Below, piece after piece: positions 12,299 to 21,552 of a stretch of 64,000 nt of DNA. The position numbers and the translations under genes were made by a program. The stretch lies in assembly GCA_021234155.1 (NCBI GenBank), contig JAJEKV010000010.1, forward strand, positions 22,714,833 through 22,778,832, written 5' to 3'. Below the pieces are notes generated by a model, which saw only the letters and a program-made list of their open reading frames with translations, was not told the DNA's origin and did no database searches. Position 1 is the first letter of the stretch. Each line of letters opens with the position of its first letter. Source of the DNA: Isoetes taiwanensis. Taxonomy: Eukaryota > Streptophyta > Lycopodiopsida > Isoetales > Isoetaceae.

Positions 12299-12398
12299 TT
12301 GAACTGTAAAGAAAAGAAATACACCATGAAATGGCCATCCTTCATAGCCATCCTTGAAACTGTAAGAGAAAAGCAACACACCATGAAATGGCCATCCT
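12299..12398. repeat. Two-copy tandem repeat
   Basis: A unit of about 52 bp carrying CACCATGAAATGGCCATCCT occurs twice in succession. An A22-24 run lies upstream (about 12151-12174). Nothing coding is apparent between 11436 and 12579. Confidence 0.6.
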
Positions 12399-12579
12399 AA
12401 TCATGGGAGACAAATCATAACCAAGCATATGTACATGCTAAATAGGATTTGCCCAAATAAGCAGTCAATATTTTCCCTGTAAAACATGCCTAGTCTCCAA
12501 ATATGCAATTTTGAGAAGTAGAAGAACCAAGAGATATCATCGTACAATTGCCTAACAACTGAATTTATTCACACTCTTC

Positions 12580-12615
12580 ATTCTGGGAAGTGACTCGCAA
12601 TAGACACAAAACCGG
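12580..12615 (-). repeat. DIRS terminal repeat A1
   Basis: Thirty-six bases beginning ATTCTGGGAAGTGACTCGC, matching A2 (13293-13328) with one visible mismatch. This is the 3' terminus of the element in coding sense. Confidence 0.8.
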
Positions 12616-13156
12616 GAGAAATGGACGCCAAAAGCCTTAAATGTGTTGCCTGGAGAACAAGAGGGTTGATGGCAAACGCGAATCAAGCAGGACCCCCAAA
12701 GACGGCGAAACCGTAGAGGTGGGAGATGGAGAAGTGCAGGAATTGGGCCGTGGGTGAGAAGAAAAGAACCGGACCCCCGAAACCGACGAAAGCCTGCAAG
12801 CACCACAACAGAACCCCTAAAAACACCCGTGAAAAGGTTAGAAAAACAACATGCCCAGCGCGGAGAAACCATCCTGCACCAAGAAGGTCCCAAATATGAG
12901 CAGAAAAGAACACAACAAAAAGAAACAGTATCACCCCTAAGGTGGAAAGCATCACCCAACGGGTGGAAAACAATATGTGAAAACATGCAGCACCCTCAAA
13001 GTAAAAAACAGCATCACCCGCAGGTGGAAAAGAATGCGGCAAAAATGCCGATGAAAAGAAACCATGATAAGAACAACACTCAAAGGTGGAGAACAATAAT
13101 AGTGCATGAATAACAAATGTAGACAAAAAAGACGCAGACCCCACATAACAGGGTGG

Positions 13157-13328
13157 GAAGGGAGGGAAGCAACGGAAATAGAGGAAGGAGCTGCTGTGAG
13201 AAGACGCCGATAACCGAGCCGAAAGAGGAACGGTCCTGATATAGGAGCTCGTCCCTTCCCAGAATGTCGATCCGATGGCTCGGATCGATGCTATTCTGGG
13301 AAGGGACTCGCAATAGACACAAAACCGG
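13157..13328 (-). repeat. DIRS internal complementary region (B1 + A2)
   Basis: B1 (13157-13293) is nearly identical to B2 at the right end (21003-21139). It runs directly into A2 (13293-13328), which matches A1 at 12580-12615. The junction sits in a nested palindrome: TCCCTTCCCAGAAT and ATTCTGGGAAGGGA are perfect arms, with CGATCCGA and TCGGATCG inside. This region would template repair of the element ends in the DIRS replication model. Confidence 0.85.
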
Positions 13329-13352
13329 CCGACCACCAGAGAACTTCCTTAA

Positions 13353-14354
13353 CTATAAGCCGAGTCGCCGGGAAACCTCCAAGTGTTGAGTAGGGTCGCG
13401 AAGCACGTAGCGAGAATGAGAAGAAGAAGAGCGCCAACGACCGTGAACGCGCGCAACATCATGTGGAACGCCCCGCGCCGCAGCCGCCGAGGCCCGGCCG
13501 CGACGAGCAGAGTGTGTACCATATCGAGTGGGATCCAGGCCAATAGCGCGAAGGCAATCCGTCCACCATACACGGGCAGTTGGATAGGATAAAGGACGCA
13601 ACGAGGAAGGAGAAGAACGGAAAAGCGGGCTGCCAGATGGAGGATCGAGGAGATGGTAAGAACCGGTAGAAATCAGGCGCTGGAGGATAGTGACCGGGCA
13701 GGCGAGCGACGGCAAGCGGGCTAAGGAAATCGTATGACCGCGAGCAAGTTGGTCACGTTTAGAACGGCGAATAAGAACATCAACGTGAGATAAGGAAAAA
13801 GAAAGATCACGCCAATTGAGAGCCAGAGCCTCGGAAATGCGCAAAAAAGCGGCAAAGGAAAGCACGACGAGAGCGGCGCGGGCCAACGAGGAAAAAGGAG
13901 CCGAGGGATGTGCGAAGTGGAGAACGATAGAACGTACATGCTGAGGCAAGAGAGGAAGAAAGGTACGAGGAGGGCGGGCCCGACGAAAACTGGACTGACG
14001 AGCCAAAGATGGTAAAGGTAAAACGGAAGGAGAGGGAAGGTTGAAAATTTGATGGAAAAAGGAGATGGCTGCCGGATGAGGGCGACATCTGAGGGTGATG
14101 AAGAGCGGCAAAAAATGCGGCAACGACAAAGGGAGAAGCCGGAAGATAAGAAACAGTATGTAAACGGCACCAAATAACAAACCGGCGGAACATAGCAAAA
14201 TAAGTCGTGAGAGTAGAGGGAGTGCGAGAGGAAAAGACCAGAGGCAAAGTCGAAAAGAACAAGGGGACCTCCTGAGGAGTGAGTAAGCGAAAAGTAGCTG
14301 CCAAAAACAACATAAAACCATGTTAACTTTATTCAAATTGGCAACGAAAAACAT
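13353..14354 (-). pseudogene. DIRS tyrosine recombinase (frameshifted)
   Basis: The catalytic half reads in one frame up to the stop at 13353. All expected residues of a tyrosine recombinase are visible in the 333-codon frame that starts at 14354: Arg in FLRISEAL (about 172), Lys in RRSKRDQ (199), His-x-x-Arg in THSARRG (281 and 284), HGRW (304-307) and the nucleophile Tyr in SRYV (316). A core-binding-like N-terminal segment (STLTTYFAMFRRFVIWC) lies in another frame (14313 to about 14080), so an indel near 14040-14090 separates the two halves. The enzyme would catalyse integration of a circular DNA copy. It overlaps the end of the pol frame by about 25 bases. Confidence 0.85.
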
Positions 14355-16240
14355 AAAGAGCTACATGACGCCGACACCCAATAAACGTGGCCGACATATG
14401 AGGCAATAAAGCCAATGAAAATGCATCAAAAAAGATAACATCCTTAATAAAAGATGCCCACGCCGATCCTGTCCAGAGTAAGGGCCACCAAGGTGCAGAA
14501 GGCCAGTGAAGAACCACGAGCGTAATACGAGCACGACACGCGGCCGCATGATGCAAAACGCGAGGAACTAATGAGGGCGGCGGAAAACAAAAATTGTTAA
14601 AGAGGTGCCAATCATAAGTAAAAGCATCAGGGGGAATGCGATGTGGATATGCGAACCGAGTATTATAAACGGGAAGCTGGTGGTTAAGGGGAGAAGCAAA
14701 ACGATCAACATGATGGGGGCCCCACAAAGAGTCAATATAGCGAAAATACCACGGGGCAAGTGCAAACTCATCAGATTGAGGAAGGCGAGAAAGATAATCA
14801 GCCCACTCGTTTTGGGAGCGCGGAATCCACACAGGTTCTAAGGAGATGGAAAAATGAAAACAAAGGAGGAAGATTTCCAAGGTGAGAAAATGAATATCGG
14901 GCGAAGAAGAACCCCCTTTTTGGAGAATGGTTGCAACATTTAAATTATCTCCACGAACAGTGACGAGGCGGGTATGGAGGAAAGGCAAGGCCGAGCGCAA
15001 AACCTGATAGAAAGCCAAGAGTTCGCGCCAAGTGGAAGAACGGGAAAGTTCCGACTCAGAAAAAAGGCCAACAAAATCCAGGCGGGTCTGACCCGGGAGA
15101 AGGAGCCACCCCCCCCCAACCAAAAGAACTGGCGTCGAAACCAAGGACGGCAGAAGGACGTTGGGGCGATGAAATAGGGCGAAAACTCAAAGAAGAGGCG
15201 ATAGATTCCCATAACACAATTTCCATACGGGCTAAAGAAGACAAAGAAATAGGAGCACCCCATTGAGAAGGCTGAAGAAGACGATAGGAAAAGAAGGTTA
15301 AAGCGGAAACAAGGGAACCAAAAACAATGCGAAGGGATTGGAGAAAACCCAAGAAGCGGGCAAGGTGACGGGATGTAAGACGAGAGGAGGAAAGAAGGGA
15401 AGAGGAAAGGCGAAAAAACTTGGCGAATTTCCTGGAAGAAAGGCAAATAATCATAGCAGAAGCATCAAGGAGAAAACCAAGGAAAATAGCACGATGTGAC
15501 AAGCGCAGACGACATTTAGGCCAGACAATGAGAAAACCTGCAGATTGCAAATCGGAAATGATGCGATATTGAAGAGAACAAGGGTCATGCTGAGTGTTAA
15601 ACAGAAAATCATCCATATAAGGAGTGCAACGGATACCGGCGGCACGCCAATGGCGGACTAGTGGGCGCATTAATTTGGTGAAGACCAAGGGGGCAGAGGC
15701 AAGACCAAAAGGAAGCATGGTGAAGACAAAAAATTGGTACTCAAACTGAAAACCCAAAAAAGTGTGATGAGGAGGCCAGATAGGAACATGATGGTAACCG
15801 GATTTCAGATCTAAGGTAAAGAGAAAATCCTGGGGTTGAAGGACAGCCAAAGCATCAGAAAGCGACTCATAACGAAAAGACGGAACAGACAAAAAGGAGT
15901 TAAGATAGCGCAAGTCTAAAATCAAACGGAACTTATGGTCGCCTTTGGGCACAACGCCGAGGGGAGAGCAGAAAAAAGGGGAAGAGGGAACCTGCATAAC
16001 GGCACCGGTACGCAAAAGGTCCTGGATGGCGGAACGGGCAAAAGGAATATGCGAGGATAGAGAAGAAAGGTTGGGGCGAAAAAATGGTCGAGGTGGAGGA
16101 CCCTGGGCCCACGGAAGAGCATAACCAAACTGGATCCAAGACAATACAAGAGGATTGGCAGAAATAGAGCGCCAAAAAGGTAAAGCCGCAAGAAGACGCC
16201 CACGCACAGATAAGGTAGCATAATAGGAGTCGAGAGCCAC
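14329..16240 (-). pseudogene. DIRS reverse transcriptase-RNase H (one frameshift)
   Basis: The first frame (16240-15056, 394 codons) carries the RT: VVPKG and RLILDLRYLN, FTLDLKSGYHH with the first catalytic Asp (about 144), LPFGLASAPLVFTKLM, and YMDDFLF with the Asp pair (210-211). RNase H starts near its end with GFDASS (Asp 369). The rest is in the next frame (15144-14329, 271 codons), with Glu in WRELL (41), Asp in RGDN (66) and Asp in ADYLSR (116). A conserved DIRS-type tail follows (HHVDRFAS, YNTRF). The frame changes at a run of ten C residues on the plus strand (about 15108-15119), so a homopolymer indel is the likely cause. Start chosen at the first Met; the real pol may begin as a fusion with or readthrough from Gag, 135 bases upstream. 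Confidence 0.88.
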
Positions 16241-16374
16241 CGGATCAAAGGGAAGATGGGGTAAAGAAGAGGAAAAAACTTGGCAATCTGCAAAAAAAGA
16301 CGCGTTAGAAAATAATATCCTTTATTAATGATCAAAAGCAAATACAACACATAGTGAAAATCAATGAAAACTGC

Positions 16375-17439
16375 TCACGAAGACCAATGTGGAGGCGAGG
16401 CAGGTGGAGGAGGGGCTGGCTGATGTGGCTGCGAGGGCAAAGCCATTAAAGGAGTAGGGTTGAGGGGGATAGAGTGAGGAAAAGGTGGAGAAAACGGAGG
16501 AACGGCGTTATGGGCGAACTGGCGACGAAAACAATTCTCAGCAGTATGGCAAAACCGACCACAAAAAGTACAGCGAAGGGCGGAGGGATTGGCAGGGGAA
16601 GAAGCTGAAGAAGAAAAAGTGGCAGATGATGGATACGGTGAAGTACGAGCACGAGATAAGCGCTTCTCTTGGGCGAATTTCTTAGCCTGATTCAAGCGTT
16701 TAGATTCGTCCGAAGAAAAGTTCAAACAAGGAGACTCACAAAATTGCAAAGCAACGTCGTAACCGTGCTGATCAGCGATAAGGACAAATTTCATCTCCTG
16801 GTCCGCCAAACGCTTACCTTCTTCCAGCATCTGTAGCACATCATCTGGAATAGCGACCCCCAACATAGCAAGGCGGCCGTGAATCCATCGAAACCGCGTG
16901 TCCATAGCAGACGCAAACTCATAGTAATGCCGCATGGAGTCACGGTCAAAGGCAGGAGTAGGGCGAGCGGCCCACTCACGAATGTCCTGCTGAAGATGCT
17001 CAAGTTGAGTCTGAACAGATAACTGCTGGGTCATCGAAGTCTGGAGTGCCTGAAGTGTGGCCCGCTGCTGCTGAAGCTCATGTAGTAATTGGGCGTACTC
17101 AGGAGAAAAGGGAGCGGAAGAACCGGGCAGAGCCGAGGCGGAAGATAGGTGCGGCAAAGAAGAGAAAAGAGGGGCCATCTGGGTGGGAGAAGACGGGGTG
17201 GCAGTACCAGCGAAAGAAGAGGAAGGAGCAGCAAAGGCGGATGGAGACCAAAAAGAGAAAATAGACGAAACGGAAGCAGGAGAAGCCGGAGGAGAAAGGG
17301 AACTGGGGTCCAAAGAATCTGGCTCAGGCGAGAGAGACGCTTCGCGTTGACGACGAGAACCAGCAGCACGAGCGAGCCGTGGGGGAGAAAGCGAAGCGGA
17401 GGGAGAAGAGCTGGGGGTGCTCGCCATAGACGGCATCAA
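16375..17439 (-). CDS. DIRS Gag-like protein with CCHC zinc knuckle
   Basis: An intact frame of 354 codons. Residues 1 to about 115 are Ser/Pro/Ala-rich and look disordered. The middle (about 115-250) is Leu/Gln-rich with likely helices (LQQQRATLQALQ). A CX2CX4HX4C knuckle, CTFCGRFCHTAENC, sits at about 290-303, and the tail is Pro-rich. Zinc knuckle, position upstream of RT and length fit the nucleocapsid-like Gag of DIRS-type elements. The start ATG at 17439 is the first in the frame; no further gene can be proven upstream. Confidence 0.8.
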   Translation of the reverse strand: MMPSMASTPSSSPSASLSPPRLARAAGSRRQREASLSPEPDSLDPSSLSPPASPASVSSIFSFWSPSAFAAPSSSFAGTATPSSPTQMAPLFSSLPHLSSASALPGSSAPFSPEYAQLLHELQQQRATLQALQTSMTQQLSVQTQLEHLQQDIREWAARPTPAFDRDSMRHYYEFASAMDTRFRWIHGRLAMLGVAIPDDVLQMLEEGKRLADQEMKFVLIADQHGYDVALQFCESPCLNFSSDESKRLNQAKKFAQEKRLSRARTSPYPSSATFSSSASSPANPSALRCTFCGRFCHTAENCFRRQFAHNAVPPFSPPFPHSIPLNPTPLMALPSQPHQPAPPPPASPPHWSS

Positions 17440-20400
17440 CTCAGTGACCTGAAAAAAGGAAGTACATTAGAGAACAAAAAAACAATGGAAAGAAAAGCCC
17501 GCCAGCCATGCGAGGACAAAACAAAAAGGTCGCCTCCACAAGAACAAAAACCAGCCCTCCACGATGACGAGTCGAAGACGAAGCCTTAGCCAGCGAACGA
17601 GAAGGACGACAATGAGAAGAAAAGAAAAGAAAACCAAAGAAATGTCTGATATGCATAAACCAATAAAAACAACATGAGAAGAAACCAAGCGAGGAACCAG
17701 ACAATAAAAAATGAAAACCCAAGAAATGTCTATGTGCGTAGAGCAAGAAATCATGACGAGAAGAACCCAGGCGAGAAAATGCAAAAAAATGAATACGAAG
17801 AGGCCCATGTGCAAGAAATCCCACGAGTAATCAATAACACAAAAGAATGATAAAGAATCTAAACAATAAGATGAAGAAGAAAGAAAAAATGACTCATCGT
17901 AATGTGTAAAGGCCTAAAGGTAAAGAACAGACAAAAGCAGCCGGGCGGAAAAGTGTGAAAAAATAGTAAAGCGTCATAGATAGTAGCACAAAAAACACAA
18001 TATAGAGAAGAAAAAGAGGGGAAACCACGGTACGACAGAGTAGAATAACAACGGCGATTGCAAGGAAACCAACAACGTAAACCAAAAAACAAAAGGAAAA
18101 CACGGCCAAAAACATAAACAGGAAACATAATCCAAATAGCACAACAACCGTAGAATAGTGCGGAGCAACGAGAAAAAGACAGGGGAAAAGAGAAAAAACC
18201 GAAACCACCATGGGAAAACACCAATGTTACAAGATGAGGCTACATAGAAAAACCCACATGGGCAAGTCACGGGAGACATGAAAAAGTATCCTCAACCCCA
18301 GCAAGAACCCCTGACAAAGCCCTTAATTACATCGAGATCCAAAAGAAAACACAATTGCCAAGGAGAAAAAATCCGAAAACATGCTGGGAAAATACGAAAT
18401 CTAGAAGAGCATGCCACACATAAAAGACCCCAAGACAGACCCCCAAGTGGCCTCGACAGCCAAAAGAAAAATACAAAAGGAGAAAAAATCGGAAACCACC
18501 ACATGAACAGAAAATGAAGAAGATCATGCTACGTACACAGAAAACCACCCGAGCAACGAAAACAAAAAAGGTACAGAAGGAAGATAAAAAGATATACCCA
18601 ACCATATCACAAATTCTACCACAAAATCCCCTAGGTGCAACGATATCCGATAGAAAACCACAATTGCAAAAGAAAAAAATCCGAAACCACCATGGGAAAA
18701 TACAAAAGTGAGAAAATCAAGTCACATATAAAGAATCCATGGGCAACTTCGAACGAAAAACGTAAAAAGAGCATAGGAAAGGATACATATAACCAAACGA
18801 GAACCATATGACAAAAAACCTTAAATGCCGTATACAGAATACCAACAACGAATAAAACGGGAACCCCACATGGCACAAAGAAAAGCACTTAAAAACCCAT
18901 ATGAAAATTGCATTATTAGCACGTTAAAGGTGCAAAAACATGAAAAAGACAAATGTTTTATTCGAGATTATTCATCCAAGGGCCAAAAACCGAGCAAAAT
19001 CGTGGCCCAGAGGCAAGGACAATCACGCAATAATTCCCAACGAGATCGCCGGATAAGTGGGAAGAAACTGCGGGGGATACTCCGTCATGATGAGAAAAAA
19101 TTCGCGCAACTGAATGGGGCGTAAAGATGTAAATCCCCAAAGCAAAATGACGTCCCCCAAGAAACGAGCACGAGCGGGGTCGAGAAGCTTATAGGAGCGG
19201 AAAACTCGACGGACAGAAGGAGAAAAAGCCGCATAAAGACGAAGCGCCCGAAAGAACTCAGCAGGCCAGTCAACGTCCGTCCGCGCAACCTGTAATGCAT
19301 TGCTAGCGGGGGGATGCAAAGCATGCAAATGAGAGTTATAAAGGTGGTGAGTAGTCATCGGAATCTCAGGAGGTGCAAACGGAGGGAAAAATCCAAGAGG
19401 GAACATCTGAGTGGAACAAAGGGGGCAAGGGAACGGCATCGGAGGCCGAAAAGAAACAACCAAGGGACGGAAACGATAGGGGAAACAAAGTCCGGTGGAA
19501 ACGGAGCAATGGCAGAAGGATTAAAAAGGCAACGAACAAGAACAAGAAGAAAAAACGAACGGCCAGAAACCACATGCAAGCAGGAGAAAAAGAGAAGCAT
19601 GGATCAGAAAGATGGGCGGCCCAAATCAAGTAAAAATAGTTGGCCTCAGGAAAAGAGAGCCAAAATTACAGCAGAGGAGCGGTGGGCAGCGAAAGACACA
19701 AAGCGTAAATAGGGCCAGAGCTCTGAGATCGGCCAAGCAGAAGCAAAGAAACCGGCATCTATCGGCATGCCAAAGGGTTTCAATCGGCTATCAGGGAGGG
19801 AAGCGGCTATCAAGGAGGGAAGCGGCGAGAGAGACAAGCAGAGATTGAGCGGAAAAGGAACCAGAAGGAAGAAAAACAGAGACAGAGGGGGGAAACGGAA
19901 GCTAAGGAGCAGCAAGACAAGCCGAGCTTGAAGAAAGCTGAAATCACGAGTCAATCAGGGAGGGAGCCTAGCAAGGCCGAAACAGCATATGGGAGCAAAG
20001 CGGGGATGCAAACGAAAAGCCAAAAAGACCAATGGCAGGATCTGCGGACAGTCTCAGGCCAAAGAAAAGAATTAAAGAGAAGGAAAATCGTACCCAAGAA
20101 AGGATGAACAAGGCGAAACAGCAGAATGAACAGACCCGATGGAGCAAAAACCGAGCAAAAGACCCAACAAAGAGCAAGTCGTAAGCAAATCGAATCAACA
20201 TAAGCAAGGCAGAAAACCGAGATCACGCTAAATCATGAGGACACCGAAACCGTAAACATAGCACAAAGATAGAGCAGCCGATGCCAAGGAAACAACCTCC
20301 ACACAACCCGGAAAACAACAAACAAAGAATCTACAAGAGGAAGAGTGATTCAACATGCGAATACCGGGAACAGTAAAACAAAGAAAACTTACAGAATTCA

Positions 20401-21002
20401 GGCGAATCAACCCGCGAATACCGCAACCAGCGGAAAAAAGAGAACAAAGAATTCTACGCGAGCAATGGTGATAGAACAAATGACTACATCCAACAATAGA
20501 ACAAAGAAATCGACAAGAATCATGGAGCTTCCGCATGCAAATACCGCAACAAAGTGGCGAACAAGGAAAACGTTAGAATCAAAAAAATTACCCGGGTAAG
20601 AGAGAAAATTGCAGACATAATGAGTAGGAGGCAACATGCGAATACCGCACAAGTGGAAAATCATAGAACACCGCACAAGTGGAAAATCATAGAACAAAGA
20701 AGCTAGAAGATGAACGATGATTCCACATGCGAAGATATCAACAATAAACCAAAAGAAATCGTCAAGAACCATAATGATTGAACATATCAATACCTCCACC
20801 AGCCATGCGAACACGGAAAACAACAGAGCAAAGAAATCTACGAGAATACACGTGCGAGATTCCAAACATAACAAGTAGAAGAGGAGGAGACGAGGGCGTA
20901 CCTTCCAAAGGAGGGTAAGCAAGCTCGCGAGGAATATGCCGAGAGTGAGGACGTGGAGATAAGAGCCGAGGGAGAAGCCCAAAAGGAATTCCATTAGTCG
21001 AA
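17440..21002 (-). other. DIRS 5' region: A-rich, degenerate internal repeats, one possible short gene
   Basis: About 3.5 kb between B2 and Gag. The plus strand is purine-rich. Two families of imperfect repeats are visible: a unit with CCGAAACCACCATGGGAAAA (about 18196, 18485 and 18672) and a unit with ATGCGAATACCG (about 20356, 20413, 20534, 20635). A minus-strand open frame of 146 codons (19463-19023) has protein-like composition (DVDWPAEFFRALRLYAAF, ARARFLGDVILLWG) and higher GC than its surroundings. It may be an upstream Gag exon or an extra ORF of the element; I recognise no family. Confidence 0.5.
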
Positions 21003-21139
21003 GAAGGGAGGTAAGCAACGGAAATAGAGGAAGGAGCTGCTGTGAGAAGACGCCGATAACCGAGCCGAAAGAGGAACGGTCCTGATATAGGAGCTCGTCC
21101 CTTCCCAGAATGTCGATCTGATGGCTCGGATCGATGCTA
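21003..21139 (-). repeat. DIRS terminal repeat B2
   Basis: About 137 bases from GAAGGGAGG to GATCGATGCTA, matching B1 (13157-13293) with only a couple of differences (for example CGATCTGATGG against CGATCCGATGG). This is the 5' terminus of the element in coding sense. The near identity implies recent activity. Confidence 0.85.
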
Positions 21140-21171
21140 AACTAAAAAGCATACTGTAAATAGAGAACTTC

Positions 21172-21340
21172 ATAGAGATAGATAGATAGATAGATAGATA
21201 GTATTTTTACGTCATGCCACATTGGCAGCGTCCATGAGGACATATGACGGACCCCCAGAGACTTGAACACAAGATCTCTTTTATGTGAGAAATTGGAATT
21301 ATCTTGAGAGCAAGTTACGTCTTGCATCCCTAGCCCAGCC
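21172..21340 (-). repeat. SINE-like sequence with (TATC)n tail
   Basis: On the minus strand, a segment with TGTTCAAGTCTC, close to a tRNA-type B box (GWTCRANNC), is followed about 60 bases later by GGCATGACGTAAAAATAC and a (TATC)n tract (plus-strand GATA at 21176-21201). The tRNA-like head, unique middle and simple-repeat tail resemble a tRNA-derived SINE. No clear A box was found, so the call is tentative. Confidence 0.4.
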
Positions 21341-21439
21341 ATATAAAGCATCTGCAAGAATATTAAAGGACCAATTTATGAACCTATAAAAACTAACTTG
21401 GCAATCATTTGTACAAGATCTAACTCTATCAAATGTTAC

Positions 21440-21526
21440 ACCTCATTTTTAGCATTACACATCAGTCCTAATTTATGATAATAAACCATAGAACATCTCC
21501 TAATTTATATCTTAAGCTCCATTTCT
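21440..21526. repeat. Left part of a ~140-bp tandem array split by the LINE
   Basis: CATCAGTCCTAATTTATGAT through CTTAAGCTCCATTTCT matches the 140-bp units at 37722-38030. The LINE inserted inside this array. Confidence 0.7.
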
Positions 21527-21552
21527 TTTTTTCTTTTTCTTTTTTTTTTTTT

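Larger units (their letters stand above)
12580..21139 (-). mobile_element. DIRS/PAT-like tyrosine-recombinase retrotransposon, full length
   Basis: About 8.56 kb, genes on the minus strand in the order Gag, RT-RNase H, tyrosine recombinase. The ends are split direct repeats, not LTRs. Repeat A is at 12580-12615 and 13293-13328. Repeat B is at 13157-13293 and 21003-21139. B1 and A2 abut, so in coding sense the order is B2, genes, A2-B1, A1. That layout and the recombinase replacing an integrase define the YR retroelements (Dictyostelium DIRS1, PAT, Volvox Kangaroo). Such elements are thought to integrate through a circular intermediate without target duplication, and I see none here. The methyltransferase domain of some DIRS elements was not recognised. 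Frameshifts in pol and in the recombinase suggest a recently disabled copy. Confidence 0.88.

Noticed and set aside
12552-13336. Minus-strand frames of 144 and 217 codons, and a plus-strand frame of 119 codons
   Set aside because: They lie in the repeat-bearing 3' end of the DIRS element, have skewed composition (Phe/Ser/Cys or Lys/Gln) and no motif.
17440-19000. Many minus-strand Phe/Cys/Leu-rich frames suggesting membrane proteins
   Set aside because: Artefacts of a purine-rich plus strand in the DIRS 5' region; frames overlap one another without conserved features.
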